Below are positions 15,181 to 23,650 of a DNA stretch of 26,066 bases, in pieces. Each line of letters begins with the position of its first letter. Position 1 is the stretch's first letter. Where the stretch lies: contig CAYRPN010000082.1 in assembly GCA_964426135.1 (NCBI GenBank), positions 1 through 26,066 of the forward strand, given 5' to 3'. This stretch comes from CAYRPN01 sp964426135. GTDB lineage: Bacteria > Planctomycetota > Phycisphaerae > Phycisphaerales > Phycisphaeraceae. The position numbers and the translations under genes are program-made. A model generated the notes under the pieces. The model worked only from the letters and a program-made list of their open reading frames with translations. It did not search any database and was not told the origin of the DNA.

Positions 15181-15266
15181 CGGACTCATCGCCCGGTTCG
15201 ACGGAGATCGAAGCCCGGACTCATCGCCCGGTTCGACGGAGATCGAAGCCCGGACCCATCGCCCGA
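15181..15266. repeat. 35-bp direct repeat, 2.5 copies
   Basis: The unit starting CGGACTCATCGCCCGGTTCG fills 15181-15215 and 15216-15250 without spacers, and a third partial, slightly altered copy starts at 15251. Back-to-back copies without spacers exclude a CRISPR array. Confidence 0.85.
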
Positions 15267-15850
15267 AACGCCGCGTTCCGTTGCCCATTCGCTATTCAGA
15301 TGTTGCTCGGGTTGACCTTGCGGCCAGGGGCGGTTGACTTGGGACCCTTCGCGGGAGCGGACGGTAAGGGTCCTAGCCTGTGCACCAGTGCCCATTCCCC
15401 AAATACTAGGCCCGTCCGCACGCCTCACCGCTCCGATGACGGCTCTTGGCATTGTGCGAGAGGTGGGGCCGTTCAGGGGCAGCCGAGCGGCCGCGTTTCA
15501 CCATATCAGGACTTCGGCGTCGGCCTCGCCCGCGTTGCCGACCGTCGGCTCAGCGGGCGAAACCTTAGAAACGCGGCTGATACCCAGGGGCGATGGACCG
15601 CGTTTGTGCGCCAAAAGCCGAACGAGGCGATGTGAAATGGCGTGGAGAAACAGCGCGAAACAGCCTCGAAACCTCGGCCTTTTCGACTTCGGCCCGACGC
15701 GGCCGGCGGAAGGAAAGTTGTTCCAGAATTGTTCGGATGTTGGCGCACAAATCCGTTCGGCGCAACCGGTGAGGCTACTACCGGGAGCACTACACATTGA
15801 ACATCTCTTCATCCGCCGCATATCTCACGGGTTTCGTTCTGAGACAAAAC
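15267..15850. other. Gene-poor stretch, possible unannotated transcript on the minus strand
   Basis: No family was recognised on either strand. Short frames exist on the minus strand, for example one ending in GRKVNPSNI with its stop at about 15297-15299, but none has a convincing start or homology. The minus-strand terminator at 15109-15147 suggests that something in this stretch is transcribed leftwards. Confidence 0.35.
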
Positions 15851-15858
15851 GTGAAAAA

Positions 15859-15901
15859 GGGGACATTCGTCATTGACGGGCGCATAAATAAGAATGTCCC
15901 C
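15859..15901. repeat. GGGGACATTC...GAATGTCCCC element, left copy
   Basis: A 43-bp unit has inverted 10-bp ends (GGGGACATTC/GAATGTCCCC) and a conserved interior containing GCATAAATAA. The same unit in the same orientation lies at 17217-17259, with about 4 differences over 42 bases by eye. This type of palindrome resembles those associated with REP/RAYT systems, but no such transposase is in the window. Confidence 0.8.
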
Positions 15902-15961
15902 GTTTCTGCCTTTGTCCCCGTTTCTGCCTCCGTTTCTGCCTCCTCCCCGTTTCTGCCTCCT
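15898..15961. repeat. CCCCGTTTCTGCCT short tandem repeats
   Basis: CCGTTTCTGCCT-type units recur four times with variable linkers directly beside the left GGGGACATTC element. The right element has an analogous purine repeat (GGGCGGAGAAA twice, about 17190-17217). Confidence 0.7.
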
Positions 15962-15987
15962 GATTAACGTTCAGCCGCGCAGGAAGG

Positions 15988-17091
15988 TCATGGTCGTCTG
16001 TCGGTCGAGAGCGGCTTCGTATCCGAGATTTTATAGGCGGGATTGCGCCGGGTCCCTTCCCATCCGCCAATCCACAAGTCTTTTTGCTGGGTCTGAACGA
16101 TGGGAACATATGAACTATACGTCGTGCGAAGGTCAGGATATATCCATTTACCTCCTCGGCATATACAGTAACCCAATTCCGTGTGAACCCAGATATCACC
16201 AGCGCCGTTAGGCTGTAGTCTATAGACAGTATCAGCCATCAAAGTGTCGTCGGCGGTATACGTAACGCTTCGGCCGTCAGCACGTCGCACGCCAATTCCA
16301 CGATGGGTCCCGACCCAGACCGCACCATCGTCTGCAACGCATATTGAGCGAATTTTCAGATCTGGTATCCACGGCTCACGATCGGTCATAAGTTCAAACT
16401 TGCCTTTTGCATATTGAAGTACACCCAACCCGAAGACTGATATCCAAATCGTACCAGTCTTGTCTTCGGCTATTCCAGTGACCCAATATTTGCGATCCTC
16501 GCTGTGATACAGCACGTCAATCGACTTATCCTTGGAATTGAGGCGAAGCACGCCTGCTTGCCCGGTTCCAGCAATAATCTCCCCGCTCATTGTTTGAAAT
16601 AGAACTCGAAAATCAGCAAAGCCCGCAGTCATGAGAAAGAAGCGATTGTCCCTGGATGGAACGACTAGTTCCCAATCCTTGCCGCGTCGCTTGCATACGC
16701 CATCCGCAGTAGCCACCCAGAGGTTGCCTTCCTTGTCTTCCAGAATGGATCGAATTTCGCCTCGAATGAAACTTGATTCTCTTGGATCTTGCTTGTCTCG
16801 ATCGTCCAAGATCTTGGGGCCGGTGAATGTTGTGACCACTCCTCCCTTGAAAAAGCTGATGCCGTGTGTGGTTCCAATGGCGACCGTGCCATCGCACAGC
16901 TCGGCAATGACCCGGACGTCATTTGAAGGTAGCCCCGTCTTGTCGGTCAAGGTGAGCTGCCGGTCCGACGCGCCCTCCAATGTGGTCAGCTTGGGCTTTC
17001 CCACATCAATTGCCACCCATTTCCAACGAGTGGCATCTTTAGCATGAATTGGTGTGGCAATTGACAATACTATTAGGACGATCCGTAGCAT
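15988..17091 (-). CDS. Secreted regulator-propeller (Reg_prop) repeat protein
   Basis: 367 aa. The signal peptide MLRIVLIVLSIATPIHA is followed by beta-propeller blades of the two-component-regulator propeller type: LPSNDVRVIAELCDGTVAIG then THGISFFKGG, IRSILEDKEGNLWVATADGV, VTGIAEDKTGTIWISVFGLG, IRSICVADDGAVWVGTHRGI and AGDIWVHTELG. In hybrid sensor kinases such propellers form the extracellular sensor; here the protein ends without a transmembrane or kinase part, so it is a free secreted propeller. AGAGGA lies about 10 bases before the ATG. Its base composition is lower than its neighbours (27 G+C in the 60 bases 16141-16200) and the gene is flanked by direct repeats at 15859 and 17217, suggesting acquisition as a block. 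The function is unknown. Confidence 0.85.
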   Translation of the reverse strand: MLRIVLIVLSIATPIHAKDATRWKWVAIDVGKPKLTTLEGASDRQLTLTDKTGLPSNDVRVIAELCDGTVAIGTTHGISFFKGGVVTTFTGPKILDDRDKQDPRESSFIRGEIRSILEDKEGNLWVATADGVCKRRGKDWELVVPSRDNRFFLMTAGFADFRVLFQTMSGEIIAGTGQAGVLRLNSKDKSIDVLYHSEDRKYWVTGIAEDKTGTIWISVFGLGVLQYAKGKFELMTDREPWIPDLKIRSICVADDGAVWVGTHRGIGVRRADGRSVTYTADDTLMADTVYRLQPNGAGDIWVHTELGYCICRGGKWIYPDLRTTYSSYVPIVQTQQKDLWIGGWEGTRRNPAYKISDTKPLSTDRRP

Positions 17092-17163
17092 GGAAATCTA
17101 TCCTCTCAGTGATTGGGGAGGGCGATTCTATCGGTTCCTCGGGTGAGTTCTCCAGACGAGGAA

Positions 17164-17259
17164 AAGGGGACATTCATGAATGCCATTCGGGGGCGGAGAA
17201 AAGGGGGGCGGAGAAAGGGGGACATTCATCATTAATGGTCGCATAAATAAGAATGTCCC
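17164..17259. repeat. GGGGACATTC element, right copy plus a half copy
   Basis: A truncated copy (AAAAGGGGACATTCATGAAT at about 17164) is followed by two GGGGCGGAGAAA-type units and then a complete 43-bp element at 17217-17259, oriented as at 15859-15901. Confidence 0.75.
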
Positions 17260-17322
17260 TTGTTTGCCTCCAAGGAGCGACCGCCATGCAAATCGCCAAA
17301 CGAACGCGCGAGCGCGATTCGG

Positions 17323-19701
17323 TCACTCCACCTCGCTCTCCGCCAGAAGCTTTCCATATTCCTGTCTCGCGTGTTCATACGCGGCCTTGGCGTCCTCCAT
17401 CTCGCCTTTCGCGATGAACTTCTGCTTCTGCGACCAGCACTGATCGACGCCCTTGAGGCACCATTCGGCACTGCGCTTGCTCGCGCGGATGGGCTTGTCG
17501 CCGATGGTGACGAAGACCGGATTCGTGTGCGAGGAGGGCAGCACGCGGATCGCCACCCAGCTCGAGCGTTCGAGCTTCACGTCGAAGGAGATATCGCGCG
17601 TGACGCCGTCCGCGTCGATTTCTTTCCGGGCCACGGGATAGCCGTTGACGACGAGTTCCACGGGCACTTTGCGGGTGCCTTCGATGCGGGCGCGCTCGAT
17701 GTGCCAGTAGGGTTTGACGGTGTAGGGCGACCTACGGATCGCATCGTTGGCCTTTTCGTCGAGCAGGGCCGCGACCTGGGCGGTGACTATTACCGTGCCA
17801 GGCTTGGCGAGTTTCAGTTCGCTGCCGTTGACGCCCAGTTCGACGGATTTGCCCGTGTCGCCGTTGGTGTCCGGGCCCGCGGCGGCGACTTTCATGTCCA
17901 TCAGATGGCTGGCGCCGTCGCCGACATAGGTTCGCCCCTGCCGGATGCCTTCGCACCAGGCGTCATAGTCGACGGTGCCGTCGGCCTTGTCCGCGTCTTT
18001 GCCACCCGGGGGATCGAGCTTGACATAGCTGCGGCCGAGCCCGACGCGTTCGCCGTAGATGCAGGGGAAGTCGGTCTCACCGCTGATGCGGGTGCGATAG
18101 CCGACGTTCAGCGTGTGGTACCAGATATTCAATTCCCATACATACGGAGTATCTACAGTGGAAATAAAGTCGACTGCGGGCACGAGCTTGCCGTCGGGGC
18201 CTTCGACCTTGTGCGTGACATCGACAATATATTCGCAGGCACCGATGCCATCGAAGGGCGACATGACGTAGGTAGGCAGCTCGGTCACGGGCTGCCTGGT
18301 GTTCGGGTCGATCAACTGCAGGCCCCATCCGCTGTGGGCGGGGCCGCAGACCGCACCCTGTTTCTTGGCCCACTTATATAGATTCAAACCTAGCGTGGGC
18401 CAGTGGTTCTTGGAGTCGCCGCCGGGCGGAATCTGGTCTTTCAGGCGGAGCAGGCAGATGTGGCCGGACTGATGGGAGCCGAAGCCGGAGACTTCGATGT
18501 CGTAGCGCAGAATGTATGGAGGCTTGTTAGATACTTTGTCCACCGCGCCGGTGAAGAATTGTTTCTGATAATCGAAGCAGGGGCCCCAGGTGAGATTGCA
18601 GCCGACTTTGAGGTCTTCGCCGAGGATGTGCCGGTACATGTCGGGCGCATGCACGCCTTCGGTGGGATTGGTGTAGTGGGCGCAGCCGGCGGCGTGGATA
18701 TGGTGATCGCCCGACCACCACTTGAGTTTTGCGGGATCGACCCAGCGCTGCAGCTTGACCGCGAACTCCAAGGCATCGCCCTTCGTCTGCTTCACCTCCA
18801 GCGGCAATCGCTGCGGCAGATACTCCGGCCCGCGCGTGACGGCCACGCTGTACTTGCCTTCGGGCAGGCTCAGCTTCTCGCCATCGTGCCGGTAAATCTG
18901 CGGATGGAACGCGAAATCCGGCGCGAGCCGCTTGGCCTGTGATGGATAGACGCGGCCTGCGGCGTCGGTGATGACAAAGCCCGCTGTCGAAGGCTGGCCC
19001 TTTTCATCGAGTACGCGCAGCGTCACGGGCACCGATGGCGTCGCGTCGAAGGTGATCGTCGCATCGTTGCGGAAGCCGATGTCCTGCGTGCCCTGGCCGA
19101 CGTTGAACGCGAGCACCGCCGATCGTTTGCCGGCGTCCCGGCTGTAAAGCTGCACGATGCGATACTCCAGTTCCAGACCGCTGAGGGTCGGCTGCATGGG
19201 CCGGCCCTCGAACATCTGCATGTCCAGCCAGCGGTCGCGAACCTGATTCGGCGGCGCGTTGAACAGCCGGCCCGCCTGCGGACTGCTGGCGGCGAGCTTG
19301 GCTGTCACGCCGGCTTCATTGTGGACTTTCACGAGGAACTGCGACCAGCCCTGCTCGTGCAGCACGGGTTTGGTGGGCCCCTGCGTCACCTTCACGCGCG
19401 ACTCCGGGTTGATGTGGACGCCGACGAGGCAGAGCGGGTCGAGCGCCTTCTGCACGAGCTGACGCGCGTCGTCGTCGTTCTTCGCCTTGCCCGCCTGGTC
19501 GAGCAGGTCGCGTGATTCCTTTGGCAGCGGTGTGCCCAGATAGTCGAGCGCTTCGACGAGCCTGCCCACCTGCGTCAACAGGGGCTGAATCTCCGCCCGG
19601 GTCGCGAAGGGCAGATCGTCGGCAACCCCCGGCGAGGCGGCCAGCGAAGTGACGATGACGAATGCGAACGCAACGAATCGATCGCGAAGGTGGCAGGACA
19701 T
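17323..19701 (-). CDS. CehA/McbA-family metallohydrolase, secreted
   Basis: 792 aa. The signal sequence DRFVAFAFVIVTSLAASPGVA suggests export. A long N-terminal half of beta-rich, carboxypeptidase-regulatory-like sequence (VTLRVLDEKGQPSTAGFVIT, LPEGKYSVAVTRGPEYLP) precedes a PHP-type metal-binding domain beginning WWSGDHHIHAAGCAHYTNP at about residue 338. Further candidate metal ligands lie in GFGSHQSGH, VCGPAHSGWG and the CEYIVD/VWELN stretches. The family is named for the carbaryl hydrolase CehA and the methylcarbamate-degrading McbA, but most members, including this one, have unknown substrates. The C terminus contains EWCLKGVDQCWSQKQKFIAK. The start at 19701 leaves a 27-residue signal. 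A TACAAT box lies about 45 bases upstream. It is downstream of, and divergent from, the ankyrin gene at 20374. Confidence 0.88.
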   Translation of the reverse strand: MSCHLRDRFVAFAFVIVTSLAASPGVADDLPFATRAEIQPLLTQVGRLVEALDYLGTPLPKESRDLLDQAGKAKNDDDARQLVQKALDPLCLVGVHINPESRVKVTQGPTKPVLHEQGWSQFLVKVHNEAGVTAKLAASSPQAGRLFNAPPNQVRDRWLDMQMFEGRPMQPTLSGLELEYRIVQLYSRDAGKRSAVLAFNVGQGTQDIGFRNDATITFDATPSVPVTLRVLDEKGQPSTAGFVITDAAGRVYPSQAKRLAPDFAFHPQIYRHDGEKLSLPEGKYSVAVTRGPEYLPQRLPLEVKQTKGDALEFAVKLQRWVDPAKLKWWSGDHHIHAAGCAHYTNPTEGVHAPDMYRHILGEDLKVGCNLTWGPCFDYQKQFFTGAVDKVSNKPPYILRYDIEVSGFGSHQSGHICLLRLKDQIPPGGDSKNHWPTLGLNLYKWAKKQGAVCGPAHSGWGLQLIDPNTRQPVTELPTYVMSPFDGIGACEYIVDVTHKVEGPDGKLVPAVDFISTVDTPYVWELNIWYHTLNVGYRTRISGETDFPCIYGERVGLGRSYVKLDPPGGKDADKADGTVDYDAWCEGIRQGRTYVGDGASHLMDMKVAAAGPDTNGDTGKSVELGVNGSELKLAKPGTVIVTAQVAALLDEKANDAIRRSPYTVKPYWHIERARIEGTRKVPVELVVNGYPVARKEIDADGVTRDISFDVKLERSSWVAIRVLPSSHTNPVFVTIGDKPIRASKRSAEWCLKGVDQCWSQKQKFIAKGEMEDAKAAYEHARQEYGKLLAESEVE

Positions 19702-19742
19702 GTGTGAACCCTTTGATCGAGGAGGACCGCCCCAGTGTCGAA

Positions 19743-19769
19743 ATTGTACCGGGGTGCCGGGAAATCCAA
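19743..19769 (-). promoter_or_regulatory. Possible promoter for the CehA-like gene
   Basis: On the minus strand, TTGGAT (19769-19764) and TACAAT (19748-19743) are separated by 15 bases, about 42 bases before the ATG. The -10 box is good and the spacing is short. Confidence 0.3.
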
Positions 19770-19873
19770 TCTCGCAACTTGGATCGCACCGGCGGCGCCA
19801 GCTGCAACACTTTGTCTGAGTACTGAGTTGGGCATGATTTGCCGCTCATCCGGCGAATGCGTACTCGTCTTGT

Positions 19874-20036
19874 CAGAGCCGGAGTCTGTGACTCCGGTTC
19901 GCCGAGCCGGATCGATGCCGGCGAGGCGAAATTCGGCGCGGCGGACGCACGGTCAACCGGAAACGCAGGGCGCGAATTCGATTTGAAGCGGCGTTGAGTC
20001 GCTTCAAATCGACCGGAGTCACAGACTCCGGCTCTG
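19874..20036. repeat. 25-bp perfect inverted repeat with a nested hairpin
   Basis: The 25 bases at 19874-19898 (CAGAGCCGGAGTCTGTGACT...) are the exact reverse complement of 20012-20036. Each arm is also internally palindromic (CCGGAGTC/GACTCCGG). Inside, CGATTTGAAGCG and CGCTTCAAATCG (19979-20012) form a second perfect 12-bp stem. No coding sequence lies between the arms, and the form is that of a MITE-like element. Confidence 0.8.
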
Positions 20037-20103
20037 TTCACGACTCCGAAATGCCCATTCCAATCGGTGTCAAGTACGCAAATGCCGGATGAGCCTGATT
20101 TGC

Positions 20104-20226
20104 CTCGCGCAAAGGCGCAAAGGCGCCAAGGCGCCAAGGCGCCAAGGTGCAACGGCGCAAAGGCGCGAAAGCGCAAAGCACGCCAAGACGTGCGTTGTCT
20201 TTGCGTGCTTTGCGCCTTTGCGCGAG
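20104..20226. repeat. GCGCAAAG palindrome family, copy C (expanded)
   Basis: CTCGCGCAAAGGCGCAAAG (20104-20122) and its exact reverse complement (20208-20226) are the same arms as copy B. The left arm is extended by tandem GCGCCAAG units (GCGCCAAGGCGCCAAGGCGC and more), so this copy has expanded by short repeat duplication. Confidence 0.8.
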
Positions 20227-20299
20227 ATTCTGTCAACGATGCGGCCTGGCGAACTCATTGATGCCCTGGGCCTAACTGAAACCTGGCAACTGTCGATGC

Positions 20300-20327
20300 T
20301 TGGCCGGACGGCGGTTGACGCTATCAT
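20300..20327 (+). promoter_or_regulatory. Possible promoter of the ankyrin gene
   Basis: TTGGCC (20300-20305), 16 bases and TATCAT (20322-20327) lie about 45 bases before the ATG at 20374. Confidence 0.35.
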
Positions 20328-20373
20328 CAAGACACGGTCCTGCGAACCCTGCATCTTGCTTTGGAGCCTGCCC

Positions 20374-20886
20374 ATGCGATCCCTTTTGATTCTGCTCTTC
20401 GCGCTGGCGGTGTTGGTTGCGGCACTGCCGCTGTCATCGGTTCTCGTTGCTGCGCCCGCGGTGAAGAAGGAGGAAGTGAAGAAGGTGCCGCGCTGGATGG
20501 AGAAGTTTGACCCGCTGCTGATCGCGGCCCACGAAGGCGAAGCCGCGGAAGTCAAGAAGCTGCTCGAGAAGGGCAGCAACATCAAAGTGACCGCCAGTTA
20601 CAAGCACGTCAACGGCTGGACCGCGCTGCACTTTGCCGCGCAGGAAGGCCACGAGAAGATCATCGAACTGCTCATCGCCAAGGGTGCTGACATCAATCAG
20701 AAGGACAAGGTGCAGCAGCGCACGCCGCTGCACCTCGCGTCGGCGCAGGGAATGACCAAAGCAGTGAACATGCTGATCGCCAAGGGCGCGGACGTGAACG
20801 TGAAGGACAAAGGCGGCAACACGGCGCTGGGCCTGGCGTCGGAAAAAGCGGTGATCGCGGCACTGAAGAAGGCGGGGGCGAGCTGA
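20374..20886 (+). CDS. Secreted ankyrin-repeat protein
   Basis: 170 aa. The signal peptide or anchor LLILLFALAVLVAALPLSSV is followed by a basic linker (VKKEEVKKVPRWMEKFD) and about four ankyrin repeats: LLIAAHEGEAAEVKKLLEKG, ALHFAAQEGHEKIIELLIAK then GAD, PLHLASAQGMTKAVNMLIAK then GAD, and a short C-terminal TALGLASEKAVIAALKKAG. GGAG lies 8 bases before the ATG at 20374; the frame is open upstream to 20089 only through the palindromic repeat. It probably acts as a protein-binding scaffold in the envelope. It is related in type, not closely in sequence, to the ankyrin lipoprotein at 11802. Confidence 0.9.
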   Translation: MRSLLILLFALAVLVAALPLSSVLVAAPAVKKEEVKKVPRWMEKFDPLLIAAHEGEAAEVKKLLEKGSNIKVTASYKHVNGWTALHFAAQEGHEKIIELLIAKGADINQKDKVQQRTPLHLASAQGMTKAVNMLIAKGADVNVKDKGGNTALGLASEKAVIAALKKAGAS

Positions 20887-20900
20887 GGGTTTGTGGGGAA

Positions 20901-20991
20901 GGGTGTAGGGTTTAGGGTTCAGGGTTTAGGGTGTAGGGTGTAGGGTGTAGGGTTTAGGGTTTAGGGTTTAGGGTTCAGGGTCTACGGTTCA
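20901..20991. repeat. Telomere-like TTTAGGG/TGTAGGG heptamer array
   Basis: About a dozen head-to-tail heptamers (TTTAGGG, TGTAGGG and TTCAGGG variants) start 15 bases after the ankyrin stop. The array is degenerate rather than uniform and lies inside otherwise ordinary bacterial sequence. Confidence 0.85.
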
Positions 20992-21030
20992 GTTTCTCAC
21001 TGCGTCACTCGGCTCCCGGAAGTCTGCGTC

Positions 21031-21146
21031 CGAAAAGTCAAAATAGCGACTGCAACATTCAAAATGCAATAGTCAGAGCTTCGCATCGGCGTTGAAAATC
21101 TGACTTTTGACTTTTGCATTTTGACTTCACTATTTTGACTTTTCCG
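21031..21146. repeat. AT-rich inverted repeat AAAAGTCAAAATAG...CTATTTTGACTTTT
   Basis: CGAAAAGTCAAAATAG (21031-21046) pairs with CTATTTTGACTTTTCCG (about 21130-21146). Further TGACTTTTGACTTTTGCATT-type runs pair internally with AATGCAA and AGTCAGA. It is clearly lower in GC than its surroundings. Confidence 0.65.
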
Positions 21147-21180
21147 ACTCGGCCGGATTAGCGCGTCGAGCGCAGGCTCG

Positions 21181-21289
21181 TCCTTCCGTCGTCGTCTCTC
21201 CCTTTCTTCGTCTCTCCCTCTCTTCGTCTCTCCCTCTCTTCGTCTCTTCCCCCTCCGTCCCTTCGTCCCTTCCCTTCTGTCCTCCCCTT
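21181..21289. repeat. Polypyrimidine tract with CTTCGTCTCTCCCT repeats
   Basis: About 110 bases are almost purely C and T on the plus strand, with the unit TTCGTCTCTCCCTC repeated three to four times and decaying into TCCGTCCCTTCGTCCCTT. It ends about 105 bases before the thuA-like gene. Confidence 0.75.
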
Positions 21290-21394
21290 GTAACACCCGC
21301 GAATCCCTCGACAATGTACGGAACGCACGCACGCCGGCTCAGCGTGACCCGGTGTGCTGCTCTTGTTTCCCCGCTCCTGCTGGAGAATCCGCGC

Positions 21395-22273
<879 letters not shown>

Positions 22274-22274
22274 T

Positions 22275-22306
22275 CTTCATGCGCGCTCTTGTTCCTGGCT
22301 ACCCGC
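22275..22306 (-). pseudogene. Stub of a metzincin gene at the end of the array
   Basis: Read on the minus strand after the paralog 1 stop, the sequence matches 25165-25196 almost exactly and would encode ARNKSAHE, the beginning of a HExGH zinc motif. It then diverges at 22274 into the ThuA 3' end. It is interpreted as what remains of a third metzincin copy after a deletion or rearrangement. Confidence 0.5.
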
Positions 22307-23446
22307 TCACTCTTGCTTGGCGCTAGGCGCCGCCGCGCGGGTCTTCATGTAGCCGCGCACCTGCTCCAACTGTTCGTCGGTGTAGCCGAGGATGACGTGG
22401 TTGAGGAACAGGCCGCGCTGCTGGTTGGCTTCCTTGCGCAGCGGCTCCACGTAGTCGAACAGGGAGTTGGACATGCCGTGGAGGAAGACCCAGCCCGTGC
22501 CCAGTTCGCTCATCGGCGGCATCTTGAACGGCCACTTCTCCTTCGGCTTGTCGAGCGTCCAGATCGCCCGCAACGCCACGTCGCAGACGCGGTGGTACGA
22601 CACCCTCCACAGGTGCGGCCCCTTGGCGTCGGGGTCTTTCCACTCTTCGATCGGTTCCGGCGCCTGCCGTTTGTCGTCGAGCGTCTTGCCGATCAGCGGC
22701 ACGAGCGTTCTGTCCTTCAGGTTGGTGGCCATGAAAATGCCCCAGACGCGCTGATCCAAATTCTTGTCCTGCCCGATAGCGACCGCAATCTCCGTCTTGA
22801 CGCTCTCGTCGCAGAGTTGGGCGAGGAGGAGGAGAAAACGCGAACGCGTCACCGTGGCATAGCCGGGCAAAGCCTTTGCCGCCGAGTAATTCGGCTCGCG
22901 CTCGAAGAAATGGTCCTGGTACATCTTGCGCAGCCAGGGAAGATCGTCCTTCGTGCCGAATTTGGCGAATCGCAATACATGTTCGAGTTTTTCGCCCTTG
23001 GTTGCTTTCAGGTTGTCCGTCAGGATGGCTCGCACCTCCTTCTTTTGACCATCGTTGAGCAGATCTGAGTGCCGTGAACACCAAATCAGCGAGCGGTCAC
23101 GGTATCGCTCATTGGCGGAATCCAGACCGCGAAGTGCGGCTTCCCGAATATCGTCAAAAGCAAGTTCACTACCGAGAATTTCACCGTAGAGATAGTCTGA
23201 ATTCCGCACCTTCGCCTGCCGGAACAACTCCGGAACCGCGCGTTGCCAAGTGAATTGGTCGCAAACCGTCGACCAACTTGGTCGCTTGGCGGTAACCGGC
23301 GCGCCACGCACGGCTATCAATTGATCGATATATTGAGCGACCGCTTTCTGCAGGTCAGCGTCTTCGGCCACGTTCTCTTGCGCAACTGCAGACGGGATCA
23401 GACAGAAGAGCAGGCTTGCTGTCATTATCGATAAGCATTGCATCAT
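22307..23446 (-). CDS. Secreted HEAT-like protein of unknown function, paralog 1
   Basis: 379 aa. The signal peptide MTASLLFCLIPSAVA is followed by helical sequence with HEAT-like spacing (FLLLLAQLCDESVKTEIAVA, VWGIFMATNLKDRTLVPLIG). Blocks shared with paralogs 2 and 3 are PWLRKMYQDHFFEREPNY, LDDKRQAPEPIEEWKDPDAK, SYHRVCDVALRAIWTLDKPK and GLFLNHVILGYTDEQLEQV. I do not recognise a named family. The ATG lies 8 bases after the stop of a metzincin fragment, and that TAG is part of the TAGGAAA ribosome site, so the two were probably cotranslated. The C-terminal half (DNA 22307-22753) is nearly identical to paralog 3, whereas the N-terminal half is lower in GC (30/60 at 23161-23220 versus 42/60 at 22561-22620) and diverged. 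Confidence 0.75.
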   Translation of the reverse strand: MMQCLSIMTASLLFCLIPSAVAQENVAEDADLQKAVAQYIDQLIAVRGAPVTAKRPSWSTVCDQFTWQRAVPELFRQAKVRNSDYLYGEILGSELAFDDIREAALRGLDSANERYRDRSLIWCSRHSDLLNDGQKKEVRAILTDNLKATKGEKLEHVLRFAKFGTKDDLPWLRKMYQDHFFEREPNYSAAKALPGYATVTRSRFLLLLAQLCDESVKTEIAVAIGQDKNLDQRVWGIFMATNLKDRTLVPLIGKTLDDKRQAPEPIEEWKDPDAKGPHLWRVSYHRVCDVALRAIWTLDKPKEKWPFKMPPMSELGTGWVFLHGMSNSLFDYVEPLRKEANQQRGLFLNHVILGYTDEQLEQVRGYMKTRAAAPSAKQE

Positions 23447-23454
23447 GTTGTTTC

Positions 23455-23643
23455 CTAATTCTTGTCAACCACATCCGCATGCCACTTTCGCACACGTTTG
23501 CTACCGACTCCGACACTGCCGCTGGTCATTAGGTCTTCATTACTTTCAGCATGGCCAGCAAAACCCATGGCATGGCCAAGTTCGTGTGCAAAGACGAGCG
23601 CCAAGGTCGCCCTTTCTGTGTCGCTGACTGTGCCATCCCCATT
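23455..23643 (-). pseudogene. C-terminal fragment of a metzincin (matrixin-like) metalloprotease, fragment 1
   Basis: The frame reads NGDGTVSDTERATLALVFAH then ELGHAMGFAGHAE and ends RVRKWHADVVDKN. HELGHAMGFAGH is a HExxH zinc motif of metzincin type; canonical metzincins have HExxHxxGxxH and here there is one extra residue before the third His. Only about 62 residues remain. Upstream the frame runs into a palindromic repeat (from about 23651) and the rest of the protease is missing. It directly precedes paralog 1 and overlaps its ribosome site. The frame is open to 23676 but the extra residues come from the repeat. Confidence 0.65.
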
Positions 23644-23650
23644 GCGACGG

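Noticed and set aside
15181..15266. Direct repeat that might be a CRISPR remnant
   Set aside because: The 35-bp units are contiguous without spacers and no cas gene is in the window.
20089..20373. 95-residue N-terminal extension of the second ankyrin protein
   Set aside because: It translates repeat copy C; the ATG at 20374 starts a signal peptide and has GGAG at the right distance.
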